NCBI RefSeq assembly: GCF_030463565.1
Contig: NC_134653.1
Span: 31,619,150-31,683,149 of the forward strand
Reading direction: 5' to 3'
DNA length: 64,000 nt
Origin: Pelecanus crispus
Lineage: Eukaryota > Chordata > Aves > Pelecaniformes > Pelecanidae
The translations under genes and the position numbers were made by a program. The notes under the pieces are model-generated. The model was not told the origin of the DNA. It made no database searches and saw only the letters and a list, made by a program, of their open reading frames with translations. Shown here piece by piece: positions 38,561 to 48,406 of the stretch. Within the stretch, counting starts at the first letter, position 1. Every line of letters begins with the position of its first letter.

Positions 38561-41500
38561 ACATGGGGGGCACAGGAGTGCAGGGTGAGACACTGGGGGG
38601 GTCACAGCACCCCTCCATCTCCCCTCGGTGCCCAGCGCAGCCCCCACAGAGCATGCACTGAGCTGTGCCCGGCCTCAGCCCTCGGTGCCCACTGGGCGCC
38701 CCAGGATGCACGGGGAGGGTGCCCAGGGCCCTCCACCGGCCGCATTTCTGCCAAGGCTACTTATTTCCAGGCACATTCCCCCTACAATTAGCACATGCTT
38801 TTTAATTAATTTCCCTCTTTTATTGCTTCGCTCAAATTATCTCAACTATGGCGCCATTCGGCGTGCGCACAGCAGATAATGCTGCTATTTATGGCTTTCC
38901 CCCGTCAATGCCACGGCTCCGGAGGTCAGGACGGTCACCTCCTCCTGGGGCTGCATCCTGTGCACAGCACAGGGCACATCCCTGGGACGGGCCAGCAGCT
39001 CAGGAATGGGGGTATCGTCCGTTGTCATCCTCATCCCCTGCCCTGTCCTCATTCTGGCTGGCCCCCGGCTGTGTTTTGTGGGCAGCAGCTCTTGCCCAGA
39101 CCCCTGAGCTGGGCAAATCCTCCTGAACATTACTGCGGTGATATATCCTTCAGAGTGAAAATGGAGCTGAATCAGGCAAAGCTGCTAAATTAGGTCTGTC
39201 TGGAATAAGCTGTTAAACATTGAAACCTTCTGAACACCAAGGGGAGACGGATAAAACCCTTTAAAAGCTCCTGAAGGTGCTGCCAGCAGAAAGGGGATGT
39301 GGGGGGGAAGCAAGGACGAACCCAAGGAAAGGGAAGGATGCCCCCAAACCCCCACGCAGTGGGAACCGAGGCGCAGGGATGTGGCCGAGGGCGCGGGGCC
39401 ATCTGTCTGTGACAGAGAAGATGGGCTTCAGCCACCAGCCAGCACCGGGACCCGCGGGCCACCCCCACGTCCCCCTTGGCGCGAGGGCTGGGGCCGGGGT
39501 GGCCACCGCCACTGGTTTCAAACTGCAGCTCTGAGCCACGTAGCAATCCATCTTTCTACCTTTAATAAGCTTTCTCCCTTTAAAAATAATCATTACCAAT
39601 AAACAAATATACCAGCCAGTGTATATAAGCATCAAATTAAGTAGCTACATGCATTTGTTATACTTGATATAGCCTTGTTAACTGGAAATTCCTAGGTTTG
39701 GAATATGTATTGATTTCAGCAAACATATATTATTTTACTGTAAGTACCAACAGCCATTGTAGTTAATATACAACAGTTTAATTTAAAATGCATTAGTTTA
39801 ATAAAAATGCATAAAATAGGAGAGAATTGCATTAGCTTCAATAAAAAATTCAATTTCATAAATATTATCCAGTGTTAAAATGCATTGATTTCCAGGAAAA
39901 ATGTATTGGTCAAAGGTAATTTACATTGGTTTGAATGGGAATGTACCGGCATGTATACATATGTATTAGTTTAGTCAAATGTATCTGATCGCAGAAAAAA
40001 ATATTGGTTGGAGCAAAAGATATTCATAAGGAAACCGGAACGGCGTGGAGCGAGCGGCTGGCACGGCCTGGCTCTGGAGCATCCTAGCACCGACACGGCC
40101 GCGCTCAGCCAGCCCTGGGGCCCGGACACCCCCAAATCGGCCCAGTCGATGTCCGGACTCGTGGCTACCCATGGGCATGATGCTCCCAGGCTCCCTGGGA
40201 CGAAGGGAGCCCGTTATCAGCCACGGGCAGGACTTGGCTCAGGCGCAGGCACGCGTCTCGCTCAGGCAGAGCACGCGCCTTGAAAAGAGCGGGGGTTAAT
40301 CAAATCCTTTTGACTCCATTTTTTATCAAGCTCAAGAGGGGCTGTCCTATTAATTAGAAAGGCTTTTTCATGTAAAACACAGTCTCTTTTGCAGATAAGA
40401 AGGGACGATGCTTGATTTTGCCATGGCACAGATACGTGTGTTATTCCCTGACATCCATTCACAAGGCTGCAGCCACTTCCCAACAGCTCTTTTGTTCACT
40501 ACAGAGCTCTATAGGCGTATATGTACATACATATATATTTAAAGCATTCATTTTTTCCAGGATGCCAGTAAGTCCCCCAATATCCACAGCAGGAGAGGGA
40601 AAAGATGTGCTTGGAGCCGCCTCCATCCCCAGGCTGGACCAGGGTCCTCACCCGGGGGGGCAGGATCCAGCCCATGCAGCACAGAGGATTACGTCTGACA
40701 GCGAGAAGTGAGCAGCGGAGCAGATGCACCGTCTTACATATTACGGCAGAAACACAGAAACACAGGCAGCCATCTGCACCCCATCCCCAGCCAGGATTTC
40801 TGTGCTGTGCTCGGTGCAGCCGGCCCCTCGAAGCCCCCAGCCATCATCTCACCCCCAACCACAACATGGGCAACACTGGGGAGAGACCGAGGTCTGACCT
40901 CTTCCAGGCTGGGCAGGCAGAAACGGTGCTTCCCCCCCCCAAAAAAAAAATTCTGGGAAATCTCTGTGGCTCCAGGGCTGCCTGCCATGCCACCAGCCAT
41001 GCCCCAGCATGGAATCGGAGCCAGGGATGGGCTGCACCCAGGCGGTGCTGGCGGCTCCATGGCCGACCGGTCCCGTTAAACCGCTACACATCACTTCCCT
41101 GATGCTTATGGATTTTTCGTTAATGCCACAAATTAAGGTAATTGGGCTCGGCTGGCCGATGAATCCAGCTGAACTTGGCAGGAGGAGGGAGCATCCGTGC
41201 CGAGATTGATCCTGCTCATCCCTGGCCGTGCTCACATGCCCCGGGCCGGTCCTTACCCCAGCTCTGCCCCTTGGCTCTCTCCCCTGGCCTTTTGCTCAGA
41301 CAGACCCCAAAACCCATCCTGAAATGCCTTCCCTCAGCCGCATCTTCATCCAGACGAGGCAGTCATTCCCGGATCAGGAGTTTTCTCCTCTCTGGGCACT
41401 TTTCCCTATGCATTTCCCTGCTGCCTACTTAAATCCTCCTTGCAATGCCATCCTCGCTGGCTTGGCCACAGCAGCCGGGCATCGAGGTGCAACCGAGCAG

Positions 41501-42715
41501 CAAGTACCAGGGATTAAACATGATATTTGCATCCTCTGGGGGAATGAGGGCAGAGTCTGGGCAGAGCCCAGAGCTCCAGGGATCCCATTTCACGCTGCGT
41601 TTTGTTCCCAGCCCTGTCCCAGCCCTCCCCGCTCACCCACCAGCCTCCTCAGCACGTGGAGGTGACGATGCCAGGCAGCAAGACTGGCAGCCCCCCACAC
41701 CCAGCCGCTGGGTGCTGGGATGCTCCAGAGTGGTGTCGGTGCTGGGATGCTCCAGAGTGCCATGCCAGGCACCGCAGAGCTTGGGGGGCTGTGGCAGTGG
41801 CCGACAGGCATCGTTGGGTTGCCAGCACCATTCCCACCCCAGCACGCCCACACGGCCAGGGTAAGGTGAGAGGGAGGGGAGATAAAATTAACAGACTAAA
41901 AATACTGAAGACAACACAGAACCACCAAACAGCCCGGTCCCGATAGCCGGTAGTTCTGTTCTGTGAGGGCAGCGGACCCTGGCTAGAGGTTTTGCAGGAT
42001 TTCTGCCTGCCTGCCTGCAGGTTCAGTGGCTCCCGCTGCAGAAATGCAGCCTCTGGCCAGGATGGCCGTGCTGTGCCCAGGCTGGTGAGCCACCTCAGCT
42101 GGGTGCCGTGAGTGCCAGTGCTCCCGGGTGCTGCAGGACGTGGCCCCACACCGGCTGCCAGAGCCCGGGATGGGGAGGGTTAATTGTGTGTGTCTCACCG
42201 GGACCAGGGCTAGCAAGTGTTTGGCTTAACTGGGTGACAGGTGCCTTGGTGGGGGGTTACATGAGAGAGGAGCTCTGCATGCCTGCCCGGCTTTGCGGGA
42301 GCTCAGCATCCGCCTCCGGCCTCCTCCCGTCGCTCTCAGATGGGGTGCTGCATCTGAGCTGGCATGGAGGTAGGAACGGTCCCCTTTGGCCAGAGACGGG
42401 GTGGCCAGGCAGCTGCTTCTGCTTTTCGAGCATCACAAGTGATGGGATCCCTTTGCACCCAGGACAGTGGGGCTCTTCTGCCTCCGGCAGCCAAGCAGCA
42501 CCCAGCTTTGCCATGTCAACGCTGCGATGGGGCATCAAGGCTCCCAAAGATGTCTGGCAGGACCAAGGCGAAACATCCATGTCCCAAGGCTTGGGGGACT
42601 GTAGACAGGGGTCCCCCTAGGCCAAGTCCTCCCTGCATTTTCCAGCAGAGGGGAAAAGCCTGGCCCCAGCCCGAGTGACAAACACAGGTGGAATTGCTCC
42701 TGTGTAGTCCCTGCC
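38561..42715. other. Intergenic between minisatellite and MYL2 promoter
   Basis: No gene is supported. The stretch holds an AT-rich degenerate array at 39,690-39,990, a small CTGC tandem at 42,005-42,020 and otherwise moderate-GC single-copy DNA. In mammals a muscle lncRNA lies between MYL2 and CUX2; nothing here allows me to place one. Confidence 0.5.
39690..39990. repeat. Degenerate AT-rich array with ATGYATTRGTTT core
   Basis: Diverged copies of a 12-bp core occur at about 39,706, 39,788, 39,827, 39,880, 39,901 and 39,963 (for example atgcattagttt, atgcattgattt, atgtattagttt) at irregular 20-50 bp spacing. It may be an old tandem repeat or a homotypic cluster of homeodomain/POU-like sites upstream of CUX2. 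Confidence 0.55.
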
Positions 42716-42898
42716 ATGGGTCAGCATCTCCAGTGTGGGAGCTGTGGGGCCGCCTGGCACTTCGTTAACCTTGAAACCCTCTCTGGCTCACATGTCACGT
42801 CAGCCGGTGACAACAACAAGCTGCTATTCCAGATTAGAGAGAGAGGCAGAGAAAGTCAGAGACAACAGGGCTGGGGGTGGCTAACTTACCTATTACAG

Positions 42899-42948
42899 CC
42901 AAAAGTGGGCATGGGGTTATTTTTAACCCTGAGTGGGATGTATTTATT
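42899..42948 (+). promoter_or_regulatory. MYL2: MYL2 core promoter: HF-1a, MEF2 (HF-1b), TATA-like
   Basis: HF-1a CCAAAAGTGG lies at 42,899-42,908, the MEF2/HF-1b site TTATTTTTAA at 42,917-42,926 and the TATA-like TATTTATT at 42,941-42,948. This order and spacing is the ventricular myosin light chain-2 promoter module described in rat, where HF-1 gives cardiac-restricted expression. An E-box CACATG is at 42,789-42,794. The start site should be near 42,970, leaving a 5' UTR of about 50 nt. Confidence 0.85.
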
Positions 42949-43021
42949 GTTTCAGCCCGGGGGAAGGGAGGGACTGACTCTGAGGCGCCTCTTGCAGCAA
43001 CATCGGCAGCTGTGTGAAGCC

Positions 43022-43024
43022 ATG
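43022..43024 (+). CDS. MYL2: MYL2 coding exon 1 (ATG only)
   Basis: Exon 1 supplies the 5' UTR and just the initiator codon, then donor ATG|gtgagt. The mammalian gene has the same arrangement. The start is fixed by the promoter 75 bp upstream and by the phase of exon 2. Confidence 0.88.
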
Positions 43025-46000
43025 GTGAGTACCGAGAGCCCAAAGCTCCAGTGGGAAGAGGCAAAATCCGTTAGCTTTTTCACCAGGATAGCTTTAATGG
43101 GTAGGGAGTGATGGAGGCCACAGGGATCTGATGGCCAAGGGTCCCTCCTGGCCTGGAAAGGGGGTGAGCAAGCCAGGGAGCTTCTGGCTGCATCGGCAGC
43201 ATCCCGTGGGGAACAGAGAAGTGTCTCCCATGCTAGCAGAGCTTTCTAACTGCGGTAGACCTCTTCAGGGTCCAAATGCCATCTTTCTGCTTTCCCTTCT
43301 TCCATGCAGCCAGAGGAAGGGCAGTTGTGTCCCCCAAAACCCTCCTGAAACAAGGGACAATGGGCAGGGCGGGACAGCGAGCGGCTCTGTCTTCCACTCC
43401 TGTTTAAAAGACACGCCAAGCCATCTCCGGTTATTTCAAGCAGTGCAGGAGGAGACAGATTTTTTAATAAGCAAACATTTTAATAAGTGCTTTGTTCTTA
43501 GCGAGAGGCATGGCAGGGTAAGGAATGACTACAGCCCCTGCGTGCAACCTCAGCAGCGTGCTCCCAAAGCCGGGTTGCCACCCGGGGAGATGTCACCCCA
43601 GTGCCGATCCTTTTACCTGCCGTAGCCTTTGGTGGGGAAGCAATTTCCCAGCTCATATTTCCTTGGACTTATTTGGCTCAATTAATCAGGAAAACAAAGA
43701 CGGAGCTGTAATTTAAGCAGGAATCTTAATGTCCCTCAGTATCTCAGAGGGTTGCATGTGCCCAGATCGGCTGAACAATGCACGGGGAAATCACCAAGCA
43801 CCCAAGTGCAGTGGCAGCACCAGCCCAGAGTTACCGTGAAGGACTCGTGACTAAGAATAGGGTAATTTCATGCTTTTATTCCACACCATAAAAATCCAGT
43901 GAGTTAGTGACACATACTTGAACCCCTGCAGGCACCCAAGAAAGCCAAGAAGAGGATTGAAGGTGCGAATTCCAACGTCTTCTCCATGTTCGAGCAGGCC
44001 CAGATCCAGGAATTCAAAGAGGTAGGTGGGTTTCGTAGAAATGACTGAGGGTCCTCAATGCAATGTGACCTTCAGCTCTTTCCTCAGCGCTTTCAGATCG
44101 GTGACAGCTGGTTTGCAACAAGAGGCAGCATGCCTGGTTTTGAGTTGTCTTATTTTAAAAGTGTGAATAACAACTCAGTGACATTGTTAAATACGGCATC
44201 GCCTCAAAGCTTCCTAGGAGCTCGCACCCCACGGAGGAGCTGGCAGCATCCAGGGGAGCAGGAGCACATCCTCCCAGCCAGCTCCCACCTGCCGTGCCAG
44301 GAGCTCTTCACAACCTACCCCCTGCACGGCTGGCACATGGTCCTGTGTAGATCCCAGTTACAGGGATAACTGGTCCCAGCTGGGGGAGCTGATGGTTCAG
44401 ACTGTCCTCCCCAGTTGGTCTCATCCCGGGGCGAGAGGGCTTTGGCCAAGGAGAGGGTCTACACAGCATTAGGGTTTGGGCTGCCATAGGAAGCCATCAC
44501 CCCACATCACCCAAGGGTGCAGGGGCCACGATTGCTGCTGGATTAGGGTTGTTGCTCCCTCGCTGGGTGAGGACCCCCAGAGCCCCATCCTGTGCAGGGC
44601 TTGAAGCACTCTGTTCCCATCCAACCCCATGGGAGGAGGAGCAGGGGGGTACTAAAGCCTTTGCAAAGGCCGACAGCTCTCCCTGTCCTCCTCCTATGCT
44701 TCCAGGCGTTCACCATCATGGATCAGAACCGGGACGGCTTCATCGACAAGGCGGATCTGAGAGACACGTTTGCTGCACTCGGTGAGCCCCCTTTTAGGAC
44801 CCTCTCCTCCCCAACAGCTTTGATGATGCTAGACCTATTAAGTGAGAAACCAGCTGTGAGCCCCCATTTAACCAAGCCCCAGCGGTTAACTGGATCTCCT
44901 GTTTTGCTGAAAACCTCCTGATCCGAAACCACTTCTTTTAGCCGGTGAGATCCCACGTGGGGTGACTCAGAGCAGCTCCTGCAGCAGCTACAACCCTCTC
45001 TAGTACCTACTACCTTCTCTAGTAGGTACTAGAGAAGAGCCAGCTCCTGGATAATACACAGCCAAATGCTCCCTGCCTTCTCACATGCTAAGAAGCACCT
45101 GGCTGCGCCCATCCCACAACATCCCTGGGTGTATGGGCATTAGCGGGATTTACAGGATTTGTGGGAAGCTGTGAAGTTGTGAGCTTGGTGCTCTCATCAT
45201 GGAGACCAGCATGAACCAGCGATGGGTCCAGGGAGTCCCAAAGACAACCCAACCTCAGGTAAAAGGATGTAGGCATTCAGTCCTGTTCCCTTCTGACACC
45301 GGGGGCCAGGGGGAACCACAACACTTGTGGTTTTGACCCAAAACAACTTCTGAGGAGGGCTGAAGCAGGCTGATCCATGGGGCAGAGTGGCAAGAGAAGG
45401 AAGCAGCACAGCTCAGTCCTTCGCAGCCCTCTCTTCTGCGATCCTGGAGCCTGAGAAACCAGAGCTGGAGATGTCCAGCCTACCTGTCCTCTGCAAGCAC
45501 ATGATTCTTCCTTCCTCACTTCTGCTGCTGCCATTCCTTGTCAGAAGTGGCTCCCCAGGGCTTCCCTCAGGTGGGGGGAAAACCTCCAGGGCAAGGATCC
45601 CGTGGCATGTCCTTTAGCCCCCGGCACACAGAGCAGAGCCCGGAGGTCTGCATGCATTTGCAGCCAGACAGGGATGCACGATTCACACAATGCTGCTCTT
45701 CCCTAGGGCGCCTGAATGTGAAAAATGAGGAGATTGAGGAGATGATAAAGGAGGCACCTGGCCCAATCAACTTCACCGTGTTCCTCACCATGTTTGGGGA
45801 GAAACTCAAGGGTGAGAGGGCACCTGGGGAGCTGGGTGGGGGGGCTCGGCGGACACCCACACCACCACCAATATCCTGTCCCACTTGGGGAAGCCAGCCA
45901 ACTCCTGGGGCCTCTGTCACCCTTCCAGGCAAGACCCGTCAGAGGCTCCTTGGAGGCCTCAGATGGGAGCTGCTAAAGGAAAGGCAGGTGGCACTGATGG

Positions 46001-47480
46001 CCATCCTGCAGTGTGCAGAGCCTGGGAAGTGGGTCAGAGCAAAGATGCCTCCCATACCATGGCCAAGAGGTGACACCTGGGGACAACCACGGGATACCTG
46101 TGAAATTATCTTCCTCACCCATCCCTCCCACATCCCTTAGTGCCACCTTCTCCCAGTGGCAGCACAGGCACCCCGCCAAAGACAGAGGCTTGGGTGGAAC
46201 CATCACTGGCAACAACCCCTCTCCACAAGAGCTCCAGTCCTCGTCCTCCAAATCCTGGACTTGGGCGCTCTCCATGCCTCCCCATCCCGAGACATCGCAG
46301 ATAGGACAAACTCAGCATCACGTACCCCGAGCAACTGTCCCCAGGGAGGACGTTGCACTCCAAAACTCACGCTGACTTGCAATACCGACACTCGCAAAGG
46401 CAGGGCTGGGGCTGCCCGTCCAGAGACCTGGATCTCATCCTGTGTCTCCCCAACCTTTTGGGGCCCATGAACAGGTCTCTGTGCCTCTGTTTCCCCGGCC
46501 ATTAAAAAAAACCCAACAGGCTGTGATGCTGCTGTCCCCACAGAAAGAGGGGGGGGGACGTCTTGCAGTGCCTCTGAGCCTGCTGACACCAATGGTGGCA
46601 CCAATGGCCACCCTGGCAAGGGCACTGACTACAGCATGACTTTTACTAAAATGGCCCTGTCCAGCTGCACCCTGTATCACCTACAGAAACTAAGGCATGC
46701 AGCCTCCCTGCAGATCTCCAGAAGGCTATGCGGCCCCAAGGGCCTGCGCCTGGAGCTCTATAAATACACCCAAAAGATTAGATAGGCACCGGATGCCAGG
46801 GTGGTGGTGACACAGCCTGCTTTGTGGGCACACCACAACACTACATCTGCTCCTCTACGTGCCACCACCCGTGCTCCAGGCCCTGGCTGGTGTGAGAGGG
46901 CTGTGGGGTTGGCGTTCCCGCAGGGCCCCCCGCTCCCCAGCCTGCCCCCCATCTTCCCCCTGAAGGCTGGGGAATGCAGGAGGCTGCAGCCAGCTTCCTC
47001 CTCTGCCGCCTCCAATGGCCGTGGCCATGTCACCTGCAGGTGCTGACCCAGAGGAGACGATCCTGAATGCATTCAAGGTGTTCGATCCGGAGGGGAAAGG
47101 CCTGAAATCTGCCTAGTGAGTGCAGGGGTGCCCAGGGGAGGAGGGCGGGCATCCCCACCAAGGCCTCCCTGGTGCTCACCACGGTCTCTTGTTTGCAGCA
47201 TCAAAGAAATGCTGATGACGCAGGGCGAGAGGTTTTCCCAGGAAGAGGTACGAGCTCCTTCCCACCCTCTGCCAGTCTGCCATGCCCTCCATCCTCACAG
47301 ACCCCCAGCCCTCCTCCCAGCCTCAGCCACAGTCACAAACCCCTTCTGTGCTGCCTTTTCACCCTGGCTCTTTCCCAGCAGATCGATCAGATGTTCGCAG
47401 CCTTCCCTCCAGACATGTCAGGCAACCTGGATTACAAGAACCTTGTCCATGTCATTACACACGGCGAAGAGAAGGACTAG
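43022..47480 (+). CDS. MYL2: Myosin regulatory light chain 2, ventricular/cardiac (7 coding exons)
   Basis: This is the regulatory light chain that wraps the neck of cardiac beta-myosin in the thick filament and tunes force and kinetics. The coding exons are 43,022-43,024, 43,932-44,021, 44,706-44,781, 45,707-45,811, 47,040-47,115, 47,199-47,247 and 47,382-47,480. All junctions are GT-AG, phases agree and the total is 498 nt, giving 165 residues. The N-terminus is [20 protein letters not shown], with Ser15 the site for cardiac MLC kinase. EF-hand 1 keeps a complete divalent-ion loop, D37-D48 ([12 protein letters not shown]). The later EF-hands are degenerate, as usual for this family. The C-terminus THGEEKD is the MYL2 type, not skeletal MYLPF. 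Exon 5 is one codon shorter than the human exon as I remember it (KGLKSAYIKEM versus KGVLKADYVREM), giving 165 instead of 166 residues, the usual bird length. The gene is convergent with CCDC63 and looks intact. Confidence 0.96.
43932..44021 (+). CDS. MYL2: MYL2 coding exon 2
   Basis: Residues 2-31, acceptor ccctgcag|GCA and donor GAG|gtaggt. It carries the basic N-terminal extension and phosphorylatable Ser15. Confidence 0.96.
44706..44781 (+). CDS. MYL2: MYL2 coding exon 3 (EF-hand 1)
   Basis: Residues 32-57, acceptor cttccag|GCG and donor CTCG|gtgagc (phase 1). It holds the intact calcium/magnesium loop. Confidence 0.97.
44997..45035. repeat. Perfect 16-bp hairpin in MYL2 intron 3
   Basis: tctctagtacctacta (44,997-45,012) and tagtaggtactagaga (45,020-45,035) are exact reverse complements around a 7-nt loop, ccttctc. 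Confidence 0.9.
45707..45811 (+). CDS. MYL2: MYL2 coding exon 4
   Basis: Residues 57-92, acceptor ttccctag|GGC and donor AAGG|gtgaga. Contains [20 protein letters not shown], a family signature. Confidence 0.97.
47040..47115 (+). CDS. MYL2: MYL2 coding exon 5
   Basis: Residues 92-117, acceptor cacctgcag|GTG and donor GCCTA|gtgagt. 76 nt; one codon shorter than the mammalian exon. Confidence 0.96.
47199..47247 (+). CDS. MYL2: MYL2 coding exon 6
   Basis: Residues 117-133, acceptor tttgcag|CAT and donor GAAGAG|gtacga. 49 nt, the conserved length. Confidence 0.96.
47382..47480 (+). CDS. MYL2: MYL2 coding exon 7 and stop
   Basis: Residues 134-165 and TAG. The acceptor is a tandem cccagcag; use of the downstream AG gives the conserved EEIDQMF. 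The upstream AG would insert one glutamine. Confidence 0.96.
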   Translation: MDQMFAAFPPDMSGNLDYKNLVHVITHGEEKD

Positions 47481-47584
47481 CCCACGCTCGGCGCTGGAGC
47501 TGGCACCGTGAGATCGCCTCTCTCTAGGTCACACGGGAGGGTCCTTTTGCCTCTCCCCCTGGGGAACACGTGAATGGCATCCAT

Positions 47585-47590
47585 ATTAAA
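47585..47590 (+). terminator. MYL2: MYL2 polyadenylation signal ATTAAA
   Basis: ATTAAA lies 105 nt after the stop; cleavage is expected 10-30 nt further on. This gives a short 3' UTR of about 130 nt. Confidence 0.7.
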
Positions 47591-47610
47591 CTGCCTTTTG
47601 GCCAGAGGAA

Positions 47611-48240
47611 ATCCAGCTGCTGGTGTGAGTGGTGCTTGGGCATGTGTGGTGTGTCTGCATGGTGCATCTGTGGCCAGCAGGAGTCCCTGGACCCATCCCA
47701 GGCCCCACTGCCCCCAGCCTCCTGGCCCCACTGCATATAACCCTTGTGTGCCCTCGAGTCCCTCTGCCCTGCCGTTTCCCAGCCTGGCCCAGCTCTCAGC
47801 CCCAAACAGCCCGTTTCGCACTGGACTGTGGCTAGCAGCCTTCTGGTCCCACCAGCCCAGGACCAGCGCTGAGCTTGGCTTTACTTTAGGCAGCAGAGAG
47901 CTACCTGCTTCTCCCAGCTTAGCAGGGAACACCCAGCAAGAACACTCATCCCCCTGACCCTCCCCAGGCCTCCTGGGCAGGCACAGTGCAGGACTGGGAC
48001 CGTGGTCCCCTTCTCCTCCCTAGCAGCCACGTGATGGCCGGCTGTGGGAAATGCGTTGGGTTGTGCAACAGGGCCGGCACCCTGCCGGAGAGCAGCTGTT
48101 CCCGCCCCCGGCCGCAGCTGCTGTCAGCAGTGGGCGAAGCCATGCCGAAATATCACCCGGCGAGCTTTTGAAGCCTGCAGAAGGCGTTGGGCTCCTTCCA
48201 GAGGAGAAGGGAGACGGAACGACGTCCAGGACACAGAAGC
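47611..48240. other. Convergent MYL2 / CCDC63 interval
   Basis: About 630 bp separate the two predicted cleavage regions. The interval is GC-rich single-copy DNA without a supportable gene. Short open frames exist on both strands only. Confidence 0.5.
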
Positions 48241-48264
48241 AGAGGGGGAGCTCGAGTGAAACTG

Positions 48265-48270
48265 TTTATT
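48265..48270 (-). terminator. CCDC63: CCDC63 polyadenylation signal overlapping the stop codon
   Basis: The minus strand reads GAGTTAAATAAAC: AATAAA shares its first base with the last base of the TAA stop. The 3' UTR would be only about 20-35 nt. Confidence 0.65.
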
Positions 48271-48406
48271 TAACTCATCCACCCCAGGCTCTCAGACCTT
48301 AACGCCATTCTTCCCTTCTTGCCTGGGCTGCCGGCATTGTCCCGCTCCTTCACGCAGCTCTGGAGAATCAGCTGGTGCAGCTGGTCATGGTCCAGCGGCG
48401 CCTCCA
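48270..48406 (-). CDS. CCDC63: CCDC63 coding exon 11 and stop
   Basis: Residues 514-558 and TAA; acceptor ttgggcag|TGG. Phase fits exon 10. The tail DNAGSPGKKGRMALRSESLG has no domain. Confidence 0.82.

Larger units (their letters stand above)
43025..47381 (+). other. MYL2: MYL2 introns
   Basis: The six introns measure 907, 684, 925, 1,228, 83 and 134 bp. Apart from the small hairpin at 44,997-45,035 in intron 3 I see no repeats, extra exons or RNA genes in them. The long open frames in introns 3 and 4 lack splice support. Confidence 0.6.
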
